From assembly GCA_016712465.1 (NCBI GenBank), contig JADJQZ010000001.1, forward strand, positions 6,944,001 to 7,008,000: 64,000 nucleotides of DNA, given 5' to 3'. This document shows positions 43,530-51,682 of the stretch, one piece after another; the first letter of the stretch is position 1; every line of letters starts with the position of its first letter. The position numbers and the translations under genes were made by a program. The notes under the pieces were generated by a model. That model did no database searches. It was not told the origin of the DNA and saw nothing but the letters and a program-made list of their open reading frames with translations. The stretch comes from Candidatus Obscuribacter sp. Its GTDB lineage: Bacteria > Cyanobacteriota > Vampirovibrionia > Obscuribacterales > Obscuribacteraceae.

Positions 43530-43596
43530 GACCGGTTCATGCAGGTCAGAGTGCCTCCGGGGCGACTCGATAGTGAGCGTAAGCTCATCCCCCCGG
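43530..43596 (+). promoter_or_regulatory. Structured 5' leader of the small hypothetical gene
   Basis: Two stems can be drawn: GACC (43530-43533) with GGTC (43544-43547), and CCGGGG (43557-43562) with CCCCGG (43591-43596) enclosing TGAGC/GCTCA with a GTAA loop (43574-43587). It lies 58 nt before the ATG at 43654. I do not recognise a riboswitch class; an RNA leader is only a possibility. Confidence 0.35.
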
Positions 43597-43653
43597 GTAG
43601 ATGTCAACAATTCTCAGTACGGCGTGGTATATAGGGAAATAGGCAGGTAAATC

Positions 43654-44058
43654 ATGGCTCGAAATTTTATGGAAACTGAACAACCAAAAGAAGTTCAAAT
43701 TGCAAACGAGGCGGTCGAAAATCGACTATTGCCGCGTCAAAGTCAGTTTGAGGCCCTCGGTATTCCCGAACCCAAGGTAAGTGTGGAACCGGAAGCCTAC
43801 AAAGTGCTTTTCGATCCAAAGTATGCGTTGCAGCCGGAGAACTATCCTCAAGGTGGTATCCAGGGCTTCTACAATACTTGCTTCGATAGGCTCAACTATC
43901 AGCAGAAAGAATTGCCCAATGCATCGGCTCAGAATATCCTCGATTGGATGCATAACAACACCGTTCTTGGTGCCTGCACCGAATACCGTTGCGGTAAGGT
44001 GGTGCAGCGGCATATTGCTGATCAGAACATGAAGAAGGATGGCTATTTAGAAGTCTAA
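43654..44058 (+). CDS. Small hypothetical protein
   Basis: A 134-residue soluble protein with FYNTCFDRLNYQQKELPNASAQNILDWM-like central helices (residues ~72-100) and a Cys-containing end (GACTEYRCGKVV). There is no signal peptide. CAGGT lies before the ATG. It is followed by a clear hairpin. No family is recognised. Confidence 0.6.
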   Translation: MARNFMETEQPKEVQIANEAVENRLLPRQSQFEALGIPEPKVSVEPEAYKVLFDPKYALQPENYPQGGIQGFYNTCFDRLNYQQKELPNASAQNILDWMHNNTVLGACTEYRCGKVVQRHIADQNMKKDGYLEV

Positions 44059-44108
44059 TAGCCCGGAGCACGCCGCTTCGAATTGTTGAATCCAAACCTA
44101 TGTAAAGT

Positions 44109-44136
44109 AATAGCCGCCTCTTTGAAGGCGGCTATT
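44109..44136 (+). terminator. Terminator hairpin between convergent genes
   Basis: AATAGCCGCC (44109-44118) pairs with GGCGGCTATT (44127-44136), followed by GTCTT. It lies between the plus-strand gene ending at 44058 and the minus-strand gene ending at 44193 and could serve both. Confidence 0.75.
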
Positions 44137-44192
44137 GTCTTAACGGGAATTCCATCTGCAGTGGGGGCTTCCGGACTGATTCTGGAAGGATT

Positions 44193-44903
44193 CTAGAAGC
44201 CTTTGATCAAGCCGGTGAAGGCTTTGATGCGATCGAGATTGATAGCGGCTTCTTCTTGCGATACAAGCAGCACCACCATGCGGTTTTGATTCGGTGGCAT
44301 CACCACTCCGATGAAGGAGGCTGCCGGCTGAGCGGAAGAAGCGCTACCGGCGCTGTTTTGAGCCTGACCATAGACATAGGGCATCTTGAGAGTGCCAACG
44401 TCGAGAGAACCTTCCCCTTCTACCTTCAGCTTGCTCTTGCCGCCGGCCGCACCGGCTGCCGGGTTGGCCGGCATAGCCTGTCCGCCTTTCAAGCTTTCAA
44501 TAAACTGCTCTTCAGTAATTTTGGTTTCGCCGCTTGATCCCTGAGTGCTTGTGGACATCAGCACGAAGGTATCTTTGGACTTATCATCTTTAATGGCTGC
44601 AAATTGAAACTTGCCGAAGATATCTTTGCCGGCTGTGTATTTCAGGTTGGGCGGCAAGGGCTCGATCTTGGCAATTATTTGGGCTGTCTTTTCCACGGCC
44701 TGGGGATTGGCAACGTCGCCGAAAATGGCCCAGAGCACTCCGCCCATGGCCAGCACTCCGATGACGCAGAGCACACCCAGACCAATGAGAATCTTGGCCC
44801 AGAGAGCAAGACCCTTTGCGTTTCTGCGCCGGTAATTCCGGGCGGCATAATCTTTCTGAGGCATGGAATAGAGGTTACCCTGGTGTTTTGCGATTTTGCT
44901 CAT
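44193..44903 (-). CDS. Single-span membrane protein with extracytoplasmic domain
   Basis: A ~236-residue protein with a basic N-terminal tail (KDYAARNYRRRNAKG), one membrane span (ALWAKILIGLGVLCVIGVLAM) and a ~170-residue exported domain (VANPQAVEKTAQIIAKIEPL, FGKFQFAAIKDD). An Ala/Gly linker and a strand-rich end follow (IGVVMPPNQNRMVVLLVSQ). Several in-frame ATGs exist (44927, 44912, 44903, 44864); 44903 has AAGAAAG at usable distance. No known family. Confidence 0.62.
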   Translation of the reverse strand: MSKIAKHQGNLYSMPQKDYAARNYRRRNAKGLALWAKILIGLGVLCVIGVLAMGGVLWAIFGDVANPQAVEKTAQIIAKIEPLPPNLKYTAGKDIFGKFQFAAIKDDKSKDTFVLMSTSTQGSSGETKITEEQFIESLKGGQAMPANPAAGAAGGKSKLKVEGEGSLDVGTLKMPYVYGQAQNSAGSASSAQPAASFIGVVMPPNQNRMVVLLVSQEEAAINLDRIKAFTGLIKGF

Positions 44904-44968
44904 TGCAATCATCTTTCTTATGCTCATGGGAACGAAGACTCGCTCAGTCTAGCATCTTGACCTGAGAG

Positions 44969-44998
44969 AAGGGCGGCCGAGTTGTCCCGGCCGCCCTT
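44969..44998 (-). terminator. Terminator of the R3H ATPase transcript
   Basis: AAGGGCGGCCG (44969-44979) pairs perfectly with CGGCCGCCCTT (44988-44998). On the minus strand the stem runs into TTCTCTC. It lies 24 nt past the stop of the ATPase gene. Confidence 0.75.
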
Positions 44999-45021
44999 AC
45001 TTTACCTGCAGTACAAATTGC

Positions 45022-46614
45022 TTAGATGTAGCCGAGATTTTTTTGCGTTCCGGCCGGTGGCAGAATGCGCAATCTTCTCTGGGGTTCATCGCCCACTGAA
45101 CGGCTGGAGAGGTTGAAGCGTTCCACAAGCTGATGCTGCAAGCGGCGTATGTAAGCTTTACGCGGCGTCAGCTCAGTGGGTTCTAGGCGATCCATGACCC
45201 GGCTGATGGCCTGTCTGGCTTCTTCCAGGGCGATTTCGGTTTCATCGATGTCGCCTTCGATATCCACCGAGCCGATAGAGCTCTCTTCCAGGTGGAGGGC
45301 TTCTCTCAAGGCCTTTTGAATCTGAGGCAGGTTGTTGCTTTTCACCACATAAACCGGCACTCCTTGCGCTTCAGCCAGGGAGAAGATTTTGGCACCGGCG
45401 CGGGCATAACTACGCAGTGCCAGAATGGCATCGGCTTCATCGATGGCCTTCACTACTTCCACGGGAAGTTGCAGGGTCTTTACCACCCGCTCCAGAAGCC
45501 CCTTACTGACGGCATAGGGATAGACCTTGAGGTGGGTTTCTTTGGGAGAGGCCCAGTCTGAGGCGAAGGGCTCCAGACCTTCCATCATAGTGACGGTAAC
45601 GGTCGGCTCCGGCTTCTGCACCACGGCGAAGTCGCCGGTGGACTCGTCTCTCTTGCGGATTTCCGGATGAATCTGCCAGCCTCTCAGGAGCTGGTCCACA
45701 GCTTCTCCCACGTTTCTATGCACCGCCAGGGTCTGGCGATCGAGGATCTCGACGCAGATGTCGAAGGTCGGCTGGTTGGAACGCTCCAGAACCGTTTTCT
45801 GGGTGCCGCGGCGCCGTGCTTCGTCGTCGCCCAGGGTGACTGTTTGAATGCCTCCTACCAGGTCTACCAGGGTGGGGTTCTTCAATAAGTTGTCGAGGGC
45901 GTTACCGTGAGCCGTGCCGATAAGCATCACGCCTCTTTCGGCAATGGTTCTGGCGGCCTGCGCTTCTTCTTCGGTGCCTATCTCGTCAATGATGATTACT
46001 TCCGGCGTATGGTTTTCTACAGCCTCAATCATCGTGGCATGCTGTTCTTCCGGACGGGCTACCTGCATGCGTCTGGCTCTACCTATGGCCGGATGCGGTA
46101 CGTCGCCGTCGCCGGCGATTTCATTGCTGGTGTCGATGACGATGACGCGCTTACTCAGCTCGTCGGAGAGCACTCTCGCCATTTCTCTCAGCTTGGTGGT
46201 TTTGCCCACTCCGGGGGGACCGAGGAAGAGAATGGATTTGCCGGACTCGACCAGGTCGCGGATGACATTGATGGTGCCGGAAATAGCACGGCCGACCCGA
46301 CAGGTAAGACCGATTATTTTGCCGGAACGGTTGCGCAAAGCGGAAATTCTGTGCAGGGTGCGCTCGATACCGGCACGGTTGTCGCCTGAGAATTGACCGA
46401 CCAGGGCGATGGCTGCCTCCAGGTCTTGAGCAGTGATGGGCTCGTCGGAGAGATTGACAGTATGCCTGTCGAGATAACGCGCTTCCGGCAGGCGGCCCAG
46501 GTCGAGAACTACCTCGTAGAGACCGGTAGTGTCATTGCCGAGAGTCTGGCGTATATTGGGCGGTAGGATTGCCAGGAAGGAGGACAGATCATCGGCTGGC
46601 GCGACTTGATCCAT
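45022..46614 (-). CDS. Ycf45-type AAA ATPase with C-terminal R3H domain
   Basis: A 530-residue protein. Its SpoIIIAA/Ycf45-type ATPase domain has Walker A GPPGVGKTT (132-140), Walker B VIIIDEIG (206-213) and the GTAHGN sensor-like segment. The C-terminal ~65 residues contain an R3H-like single-stranded nucleic-acid-binding motif (RRLQHQLVERFNLSS). Between them lies a ~150-residue region resembling the protease-resistant middle of the cyanobacterial/plastid Ycf45 family. The start at 46614 has GGAG 8 nt upstream and is preferred to a GTG at 46665. This family is widespread in Cyanobacteria and relatives and is the best lineage clue in the window. Function is unknown; an RNA/DNA-linked ATPase role is likely. 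Confidence 0.87.
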   Translation of the reverse strand: MDQVAPADDLSSFLAILPPNIRQTLGNDTTGLYEVVLDLGRLPEARYLDRHTVNLSDEPITAQDLEAAIALVGQFSGDNRAGIERTLHRISALRNRSGKIIGLTCRVGRAISGTINVIRDLVESGKSILFLGPPGVGKTTKLREMARVLSDELSKRVIVIDTSNEIAGDGDVPHPAIGRARRMQVARPEEQHATMIEAVENHTPEVIIIDEIGTEEEAQAARTIAERGVMLIGTAHGNALDNLLKNPTLVDLVGGIQTVTLGDDEARRRGTQKTVLERSNQPTFDICVEILDRQTLAVHRNVGEAVDQLLRGWQIHPEIRKRDESTGDFAVVQKPEPTVTVTMMEGLEPFASDWASPKETHLKVYPYAVSKGLLERVVKTLQLPVEVVKAIDEADAILALRSYARAGAKIFSLAEAQGVPVYVVKSNNLPQIQKALREALHLEESSIGSVDIEGDIDETEIALEEARQAISRVMDRLEPTELTPRKAYIRRLQHQLVERFNLSSRSVGDEPQRRLRILPPAGTQKNLGYI

Positions 46615-46742
46615 TGGTTTTCTCCGTAGGGGACGAGCTTCTATTTCTGGGCACAGTTTTTTCACAGGCTGCTCTTCTCGATTTGTACCGGCTGAGCCGT
46701 TAGGTTGGGAGATAGCAGTAGATGAGGATTATAAAGGTTTCC

Positions 46743-48272
46743 TCAGGCTACTACTAGAAACCGTTCGCGATTCGTGCTTTCCAAGACCTCCGTGGTGATT
46801 TCTTGACCGGGGATCAAGATAGGGATTCCGGGCGGGCAGGGTGCCAGAAATTCGGCGGCGGTGCGACCGAGGGCCGCACCTCTAGCGATGGATATTTTTC
46901 TGGCCTGGCTGGTTTGAAAAGGAGTGAGGGGACACACCATGGCACTGGGCTTCAGTGCAGGGTTTTGACCTGGGGGCTCAAGCCGGGGCGTTTGGCTTGA
47001 AGCAGGTTTGTAGGTTTTGAGGGCGGTGATTAAAGCTTCCAGGTCCTTAGTTTGGGACCCGATTCCAAGCAAGAGGAGCAGTCCGTTGCCCAGTAAGCTC
47101 TCCGGGTAGAGTCCCTGGCTGAGCAAATGTTGTTGCAATTGTGTGCAGTTACCCTGATTCGGTTTGATGAAAATGTGACTGGCGCTGGTTTCTATTCTAG
47201 TGTCGTGGGCGGTGCCTGCCTGTCTGTAGATGTTGTAGCAATCAATTTGTTCTATTGCTCCCCGGACCTTGCTTCCCAGTTCTTCTAATTCCAGTAAGAG
47301 GTGCTGACCGCGGGCGCTTTCCACTAGATCGAGAGCGGCCTCTATGGAAGCCAGTAACAGGTAGCTGGGGCTGGAGGAAGTCAGGCGTAGTAATTGCTCT
47401 CTTACTTGCTCTGCGGCAAAGATGCTGTTCTTGCCTATGTGCAAGAGACCGGTTTGCGTGAGGCCGGATAAGGTTTTATGCAGCGAATGGGCTACTAAAT
47501 CGGCTCCGGCTGCCAGTGCTGATAGTGTCACAGGCGGTGCCTGACCTGATGTCTGGGTGGTGCTTCTGCCGGGGTGAACGCATGCCAGATGGGCGCCGTG
47601 TGCCTCGTCGACCAGCAAACTCAAGCCTCTTGCCCTGGTCAGTTTGCAAATCGCTTCAAGATCGCTGCGGGCGCCGGCGTAGGTGGGCGATACCACTACG
47701 ACCAGGGCTACTTTGCTCGTTTTCTGAGCCTCGTCAAACACACTTTCCAGCGTTTCCGGACTGACCTTGGAGTAGACTTGCCAGTCTTCATCGAATTCAG
47801 GCTCGTACCAGATTGGTCTTAAATCGGTAAAACAGAGGGCTTCAATGACACTGCGGTGAGCATTGCGCGGCACTACGATGGAATCACCAAGTTCCCGCGC
47901 ACTGTGGATGGCGGCCATAATGGCGGTGGAAGCACCGCCCAGAGAAAGCAAACTGGCGCCGCTGCCAAATATAGCGGCTGCTCTTTGTTCCAGTCGGCGC
48001 AGCACGCCTTGCGGATTGGAGAAATCATCCAGCCCCGGCAACTCGGTCAGGTCGCCCCTGGCGCAGAGGGAAAGTGAAGGCGAAAGCTCGGAAAGACGGC
48101 CTTTGTGGCCGGGTGTATGGAAGGAGGCGCGTTCTTTCTTTATATGTTCCGAAACCGCTTGAGCCAGGCTGAGATCATGAGCGGCACTGCCGGCTGGATT
48201 ACTAGACTCAGGTGCGGACGCACACGCTCTTGGGGCGGATAAGAAGTCAGAAGCAGTGCTGTTTTCTTCCAA
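46743..48272 (-). CDS. Orn/Lys/Arg decarboxylase family PLP enzyme
   Basis: A 509-residue fold-type I PLP enzyme of the ornithine/lysine/arginine decarboxylase group (SpeA/CadA-like, short cyanobacterial/Firmicute form without the N-terminal wing domain). Visible features: FHTPGHKG (51-58), GGAST phosphate cup (112-116), PRNAHRSV (135-142), PTYAGA, VDEAHGAH (221-228, with D222 to the pyridine N), and the PLP lysine K266 in HSLHKTLSG. A C-terminal decarboxylase domain follows (PGIPILIPGQEIT). The family makes polyamine precursors such as agmatine, cadaverine or putrescine. The start is uncertain (TTG at 48272 without a clear ribosome site). It lies 129 nt upstream of the R3H ATPase, as often in relatives. 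Confidence 0.87.
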   Translation of the reverse strand: MEENSTASDFLSAPRACASAPESSNPAGSAAHDLSLAQAVSEHIKKERASFHTPGHKGRLSELSPSLSLCARGDLTELPGLDDFSNPQGVLRRLEQRAAAIFGSGASLLSLGGASTAIMAAIHSARELGDSIVVPRNAHRSVIEALCFTDLRPIWYEPEFDEDWQVYSKVSPETLESVFDEAQKTSKVALVVVVSPTYAGARSDLEAICKLTRARGLSLLVDEAHGAHLACVHPGRSTTQTSGQAPPVTLSALAAGADLVAHSLHKTLSGLTQTGLLHIGKNSIFAAEQVREQLLRLTSSSPSYLLLASIEAALDLVESARGQHLLLELEELGSKVRGAIEQIDCYNIYRQAGTAHDTRIETSASHIFIKPNQGNCTQLQQHLLSQGLYPESLLGNGLLLLLGIGSQTKDLEALITALKTYKPASSQTPRLEPPGQNPALKPSAMVCPLTPFQTSQARKISIARGAALGRTAAEFLAPCPPGIPILIPGQEITTEVLESTNRERFLVVA

Positions 48273-48999
48273 TTAGTTGAGCCCGAAACGGTCGCAGTGT
48301 TAAATTGGACAAGGGTTTCAAGGGTCGTAACATTATCAGTATATCACGCAATATTACAGGTCAAAACATGCAAGAAGCCTATTGCTTGCTGGTGTTGAGC
48401 ATATACGGCGGGTTGAGTGTGGCTATGGATTGACCATGGATCTGGGGCAGCTTTGGGCGTCTCAGCCAGTTCCGGTAGAAATTGTAGAAAGGAAGACGCT
48501 TGCGGTTTTCTCACAACGGTTGCAGTTGTGAGTCTATGGATCTTATGTCTTTCCGTGCCGATTCTGGTGGGTATCGCGTATACCCTGGCGATTGGGGCTA
48601 CAGGGAGGTGGTTTCAGGGTCGAGGCTTGATCGCTTGTCACTTGTTCCTTGTCCCCGTTGCTTAGAGTGTCGGTTGGCTTTCCACTTCAGGTTGTTCACG
48701 AGAAGTTCATAGAGCCCGGCGTATCTTATTAGTGGTAAGGCTAAAGTTCGGTCAACTTTGTGAATTGATGAATTTACTCCGCTCAGCATGGCTCGGAGTA
48801 GAAGAGCGTGGTGGCGGTGGTGGTATTGCAGGCAGTGGCGTTTCGGCGCCACTGCCTGCGCTATCTTGACCGCTATTTTGAGTCCGATTGCGGGATGCTA
48901 TAACGCGTAGTAAAGCTGTGGAAAAATGAAAAAACAGAAGATGGCAGGCTGGTCTTGCTCGGTGTGAGGATGCGGAGAGAGTATGCACACTGCTTGTTT
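48273..48999. other. Long intergenic region
   Basis: About 725 bp between two minus-strand genes. Apart from the 13-bp hairpin at 48828-48859, it holds only short unsupported open frames. A GGTGGCGG-rich stretch precedes the hairpin. Confidence 0.45.
48828..48859. repeat. Perfect 13-bp inverted repeat with TTTCGG loop
   Basis: GCAGGCAGTGGCG (48828-48840) and CGCCACTGCCTGC (48847-48859) are exact complements around a 6-nt loop. There is no U-tract on either strand and no adjacent stop codon, so it is not an obvious terminator. It might be a REP-like element or part of a small RNA. Confidence 0.6.
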
Positions 49000-49035
49000 G
49001 AAAAAAGCGGGGAAGAGGATGGCTCCGTCTTCCCC
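49000..49035 (-). terminator. Rho-independent terminator of the TM protein gene
   Basis: GGGGAAGA (49009-49016) pairs with TCTTCCCC (49028-49035). On the minus strand it is followed by GCTTTTTTC. It lies about 90 nt past the stop at 49123. Confidence 0.88.
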
Positions 49036-49122
49036 ACGTGGAACGGGGTCAGATTAGACCTGGGCAAGAGGACTTGAGGGCGGCAGAGATCTGCTCGTCC
49101 AGCTCAAGCCACGGTGCCTGGT

Positions 49123-49611
49123 CTAGTTCTTCTTGTCGGCGTCCGGCGCAGAATCCGCAGCGGGCGGGTTGGACGCAGGGTCAGCCGGCTTCGCTTCGGG
49201 AGCTTGCAGCTCCTTGGGTGCCTCCACAACCTCCGCGTCGATGACGGTGCCGGTGTCGGCTTGCTGTTGGGCGGCTTGTTTTTCGGCCATCGCTTTCTTG
49301 TAGGCGGCGAAGTCCGCCATGAGGGGCTCGGCGATGGTCATGACGCCTTCGTAGTTACCGCTCTTGAAGGCGGCGCGTGCTTTCTCGTCGCCCTCTTCGA
49401 AGCGGGCGATGAGGTCGGCTAGCTGAGTGTCACCGGCATTCTCGGGCTTGGCCTGGTGAGTCTTCATGCTCTGCAGGGCAGCGCTGACAGCGGTGGCGGC
49501 CAGAAGGGCAATGCCCTTTTGTGCTTTGGCTTTGAGCCACATCAGGCCGAAGAAGATCAGTCCACCGATGACCAGGATGACTGACAGAAGGATCATGAGG
49601 AAAGTGCTCAT
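49123..49611 (-). CDS. Membrane-anchored Ala/Lys-rich protein
   Basis: A 162-residue protein with one N-terminal membrane span (residues ~5-25, LMILLSVILVIGGLIFFGL). A helical region follows (~28-115, with DLIARFEEGDEKARAAFKSG and YKKAMAEKQAAQQQ), then a Pro/Ala/Asp-rich disordered tail. No family is recognised. It is GC-rich with biased codons. TGGAG precedes the ATG. Confidence 0.62.
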   Translation of the reverse strand: MSTFLMILLSVILVIGGLIFFGLMWLKAKAQKGIALLAATAVSAALQSMKTHQAKPENAGDTQLADLIARFEEGDEKARAAFKSGNYEGVMTIAEPLMADFAAYKKAMAEKQAAQQQADTGTVIDAEVVEAPKELQAPEAKPADPASNPPAADSAPDADKKN

Positions 49612-49740
49612 TGTTTGCTCCAGGGATGGAATGCGGTCTTTTGACCGCGGGTGGCAAGAGTGCTGTGACTCCTACCGTTTGAGAGGCTGAACGCCTCAGG
49701 GACATAGCTTTCGCCTTGCCCTGGAAAGGTTTCAGGCGAA

Positions 49741-49783
49741 AGAAAAGAGCAGCGACCGGCTTGAAGGGTGCAGGTCGCTGCTC
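49741..49783 (-). terminator. Rho-independent terminator of the next minus-strand gene
   Basis: GAGCAGCGACC (49747-49757) pairs perfectly with GGTCGCTGCTC (49773-49783). On the minus strand the stem runs into TTTTCTTT. It separates the gene ending at 49864 from the one starting at 49611. Confidence 0.88.
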
Positions 49784-49863
49784 AAGGTAGTCAGCTTTTA
49801 TTGTTGTCCTATCCGGCCGCTCAGGTCACATGGTGAATCGACCTGGATGCCGGCCGGCAGGGT

Positions 49864-50484
49864 TCAGACGAAGCGCTCGCAGATCGAGACGATCTTGGCG
49901 GCGATTTCGCTTTCGTTGGCTCCCTTGACCAGCTTGCCGGTCATGGTGCGATTGCCGTTCTGCTCGTTCTTGGGGTTTTCCCACTTAACGCCGGCGACGG
50001 CCTCGAGGCGAGGACGCAGACCGTTGTTGCCCTTGAACTCGCTGCCGGAGAGGCCCTTGGTGCGAACCACGAGCACCTTGATTGCGTCTTCGCCGGTTTC
50101 CACCGAGACCTGCAGGCGACCGCGGCTGAAGAGCGGACCGTTGTTGAGAACGGCAGGGGCGCTGGTGGCAGGCTTGGTGGTGTTGGGTGCAACCATGGTG
50201 CGCACGGGGCGCGCTTTGCCGAGCTGGACGGGGCGATCCTGTCTCAGTTCGGCGCCGCGAGCCATGTGCATGCACTCTTCCGTGAACTGGAACTTGCTGC
50301 GCGCAGCGAACCAGGTGATGGCACCGGCGGCGCAACCGCTCAGAACTTCAGTGCCGCCAGGCAGTTCGACACCGAAGTGTTTGGCGACCATGTAGGCTCC
50401 GAAGCCGGTTACAAGACCTACGCAGGCTGAGAGCAGACCGCGCAGAGAGAGAAGCGTGAGGCGTTGACGTTGGCATTTGTCCAT
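49864..50484 (-). CDS. Hypothetical protein with hydrophobic N-terminal region
   Basis: A 206-residue protein. Residues ~10-60 contain two hydrophobic helices (LLSACVGLVTGFGAYMV and VLSGCAAGAITWFAA) separated by GVELPGGTE. The C-terminal half is soluble, with a strand-rich domain (RGRLQVSVETGEDAIKVLVVRTKG). The start at 50484 has GGAG 8 nt upstream. It has the same compositional class as the neighbouring 49123 gene. No family is recognised. Confidence 0.6.
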   Translation of the reverse strand: MDKCQRQRLTLLSLRGLLSACVGLVTGFGAYMVAKHFGVELPGGTEVLSGCAAGAITWFAARSKFQFTEECMHMARGAELRQDRPVQLGKARPVRTMVAPNTTKPATSAPAVLNNGPLFSRGRLQVSVETGEDAIKVLVVRTKGLSGSEFKGNNGLRPRLEAVAGVKWENPKNEQNGNRTMTGKLVKGANESEIAAKIVSICERFV

Positions 50485-50867
50485 CAGAAACTCCAATTCT
50501 TGATGATTTGTTTGGCGAGATCAGAGCACCTGCTATTCTTCCGCCTGGAGAGCGGAGGTTTGGTGGCTTAGATGGTGTTGCAGTAGCGGGGTGAACTGAT
50601 TTCGCGTTAAGAGAAGGGGGGTTAGGAAAAACATCTGGAGCCTATTAACTGAGACCTTCTTGCTCATAGATAAATGGCATTAGGAAGTACTCATAGAAAA
50701 AGCTTGATTGAGTTTCCGAACCTCTGCGCGTCCTGGTTCGAACTTGGAGCGCCGGTCTCGATGCCGGTTTGGAGTGCGCCGGAACGAATGAGACGGATCT
50801 TCATGAAGTCTATCTCTACTAGCGCGGTTTGCGCTATGGCTGAATTTTGACAAAATAAGGCAGGGGG
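50485..50867. other. Intergenic gap
   Basis: About 380 bp. A short imperfect direct repeat around GGAGYGCGCCGG (about 50748 and 50771) is the only feature seen. A TTCGAAC string at about 50733 lacks any tRNA stem context. Confidence 0.4.
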
Positions 50868-51485
50868 TCAGGGGCTTAAAATGCCGCGCCTGGTGAGATT
50901 GTCAAGAAGATCCTGGCCGGACTGAAAATGTATGGTCTGGATGCCGATGGACTGTGCTGCTTTCACATTCGCTTCCAGGTCATCGATGAACAGGCATTGT
51001 TCCGGCTCTTTCTTGGCCCGGCGCAGCACTTCCTTGTAAATTTCAACCTGGGGCTTGGCGTAGCCGATTTCAAAAGATAGAACCAGGTCGTCGAAGTGCC
51101 TGCTCACTTGAAAGGTTTCTTCCAGAAAGTTCCAGTGTGACTCGTTTGTGTTCGATAGGAGATAGAGCGGATAGTTGCCCTTCAGATGGTGCAGAATGTT
51201 CGATACCAGTTCGTTTTCTCTGAAGGTGGCATTCCAGAGCGTGTGAAACCGGTCTTCTTCCAAGCTGATGCGAGTAACTTTCTCGACTTCTTTCAGGAGT
51301 CCGACAGTGTCTATATGACCGGTTTCATAGCCGAGTGTACTGATGTGTTTCAGTATGGGTTTGAATTCATCCAGGCTGATGCCGAAGGTCTGGCAGAAAC
51401 CAAGGCAAACCTGCTCCCATTCAAAGTCGACAAAGACATGACCCATGTCAAAAATTAGCGCTTCGATTTTCTTTTCTTCAGTCAT
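50868..51485 (-). CDS. HAD-superfamily phosphatase, YihX-like
   Basis: A 205-residue cytosolic HAD hydrolase of subfamily IA. Motif I is ALIFDMGHVFVDFEW (D13 nucleophile, DxG rather than DxD), as in YihX-type sugar-phosphate phosphatases (FDxGxVxxD). Motif II is LLSNTNE, motif III KPQVEIYKEV, and motif IV FIDDLEANVKAA. The helical cap is inserted after motif I. Likely substrates are sugar phosphates such as glucose-1-phosphate (family knowledge). The stop lies at 50868 and the next gene on the left is ~380 bp away. Confidence 0.87.
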   Translation of the reverse strand: MTEEKKIEALIFDMGHVFVDFEWEQVCLGFCQTFGISLDEFKPILKHISTLGYETGHIDTVGLLKEVEKVTRISLEEDRFHTLWNATFRENELVSNILHHLKGNYPLYLLSNTNESHWNFLEETFQVSRHFDDLVLSFEIGYAKPQVEIYKEVLRRAKKEPEQCLFIDDLEANVKAAQSIGIQTIHFQSGQDLLDNLTRRGILSP

Positions 51486-51569
51486 GTCTGGAACTTGCTT
51501 CTTTGCGTCGGTGAGAACTGAGCCTGCTGCTCAAAAGCGCTCAGTCCATGATGATAGCAGAAAAGGACA

Positions 51570-51601
51570 GGGGAACCGGGGACCGGGGAAAGGATTGGGG
51601 G
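51570..51601 (+). other. G-quadruplex-type motif
   Basis: Four G-runs of 4, 4, 4 and 5 (51570-51573, 51578-51581, 51585-51588, 51597-51601) are separated by loops of 4, 3 and 8 nt in the gap between the HAD gene start and the M20 gene stop. On RNA it would form only from a plus-strand transcript; in DNA it could pause replication or transcription. Confidence 0.55.
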
Positions 51602-51682
51602 CGCAGTAACGGAATGGCCGATTTGGCCGCTTAGCAGTGTCTGCTGATTCAAACAGGTTCGCCGGCGTCGGCAAAATAATCC

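Noticed and set aside
50725..50750. TTCGAAC string resembling a tRNA T-loop
   Set aside because: No matching T-stem, acceptor stem or anticodon arm in the flanks.
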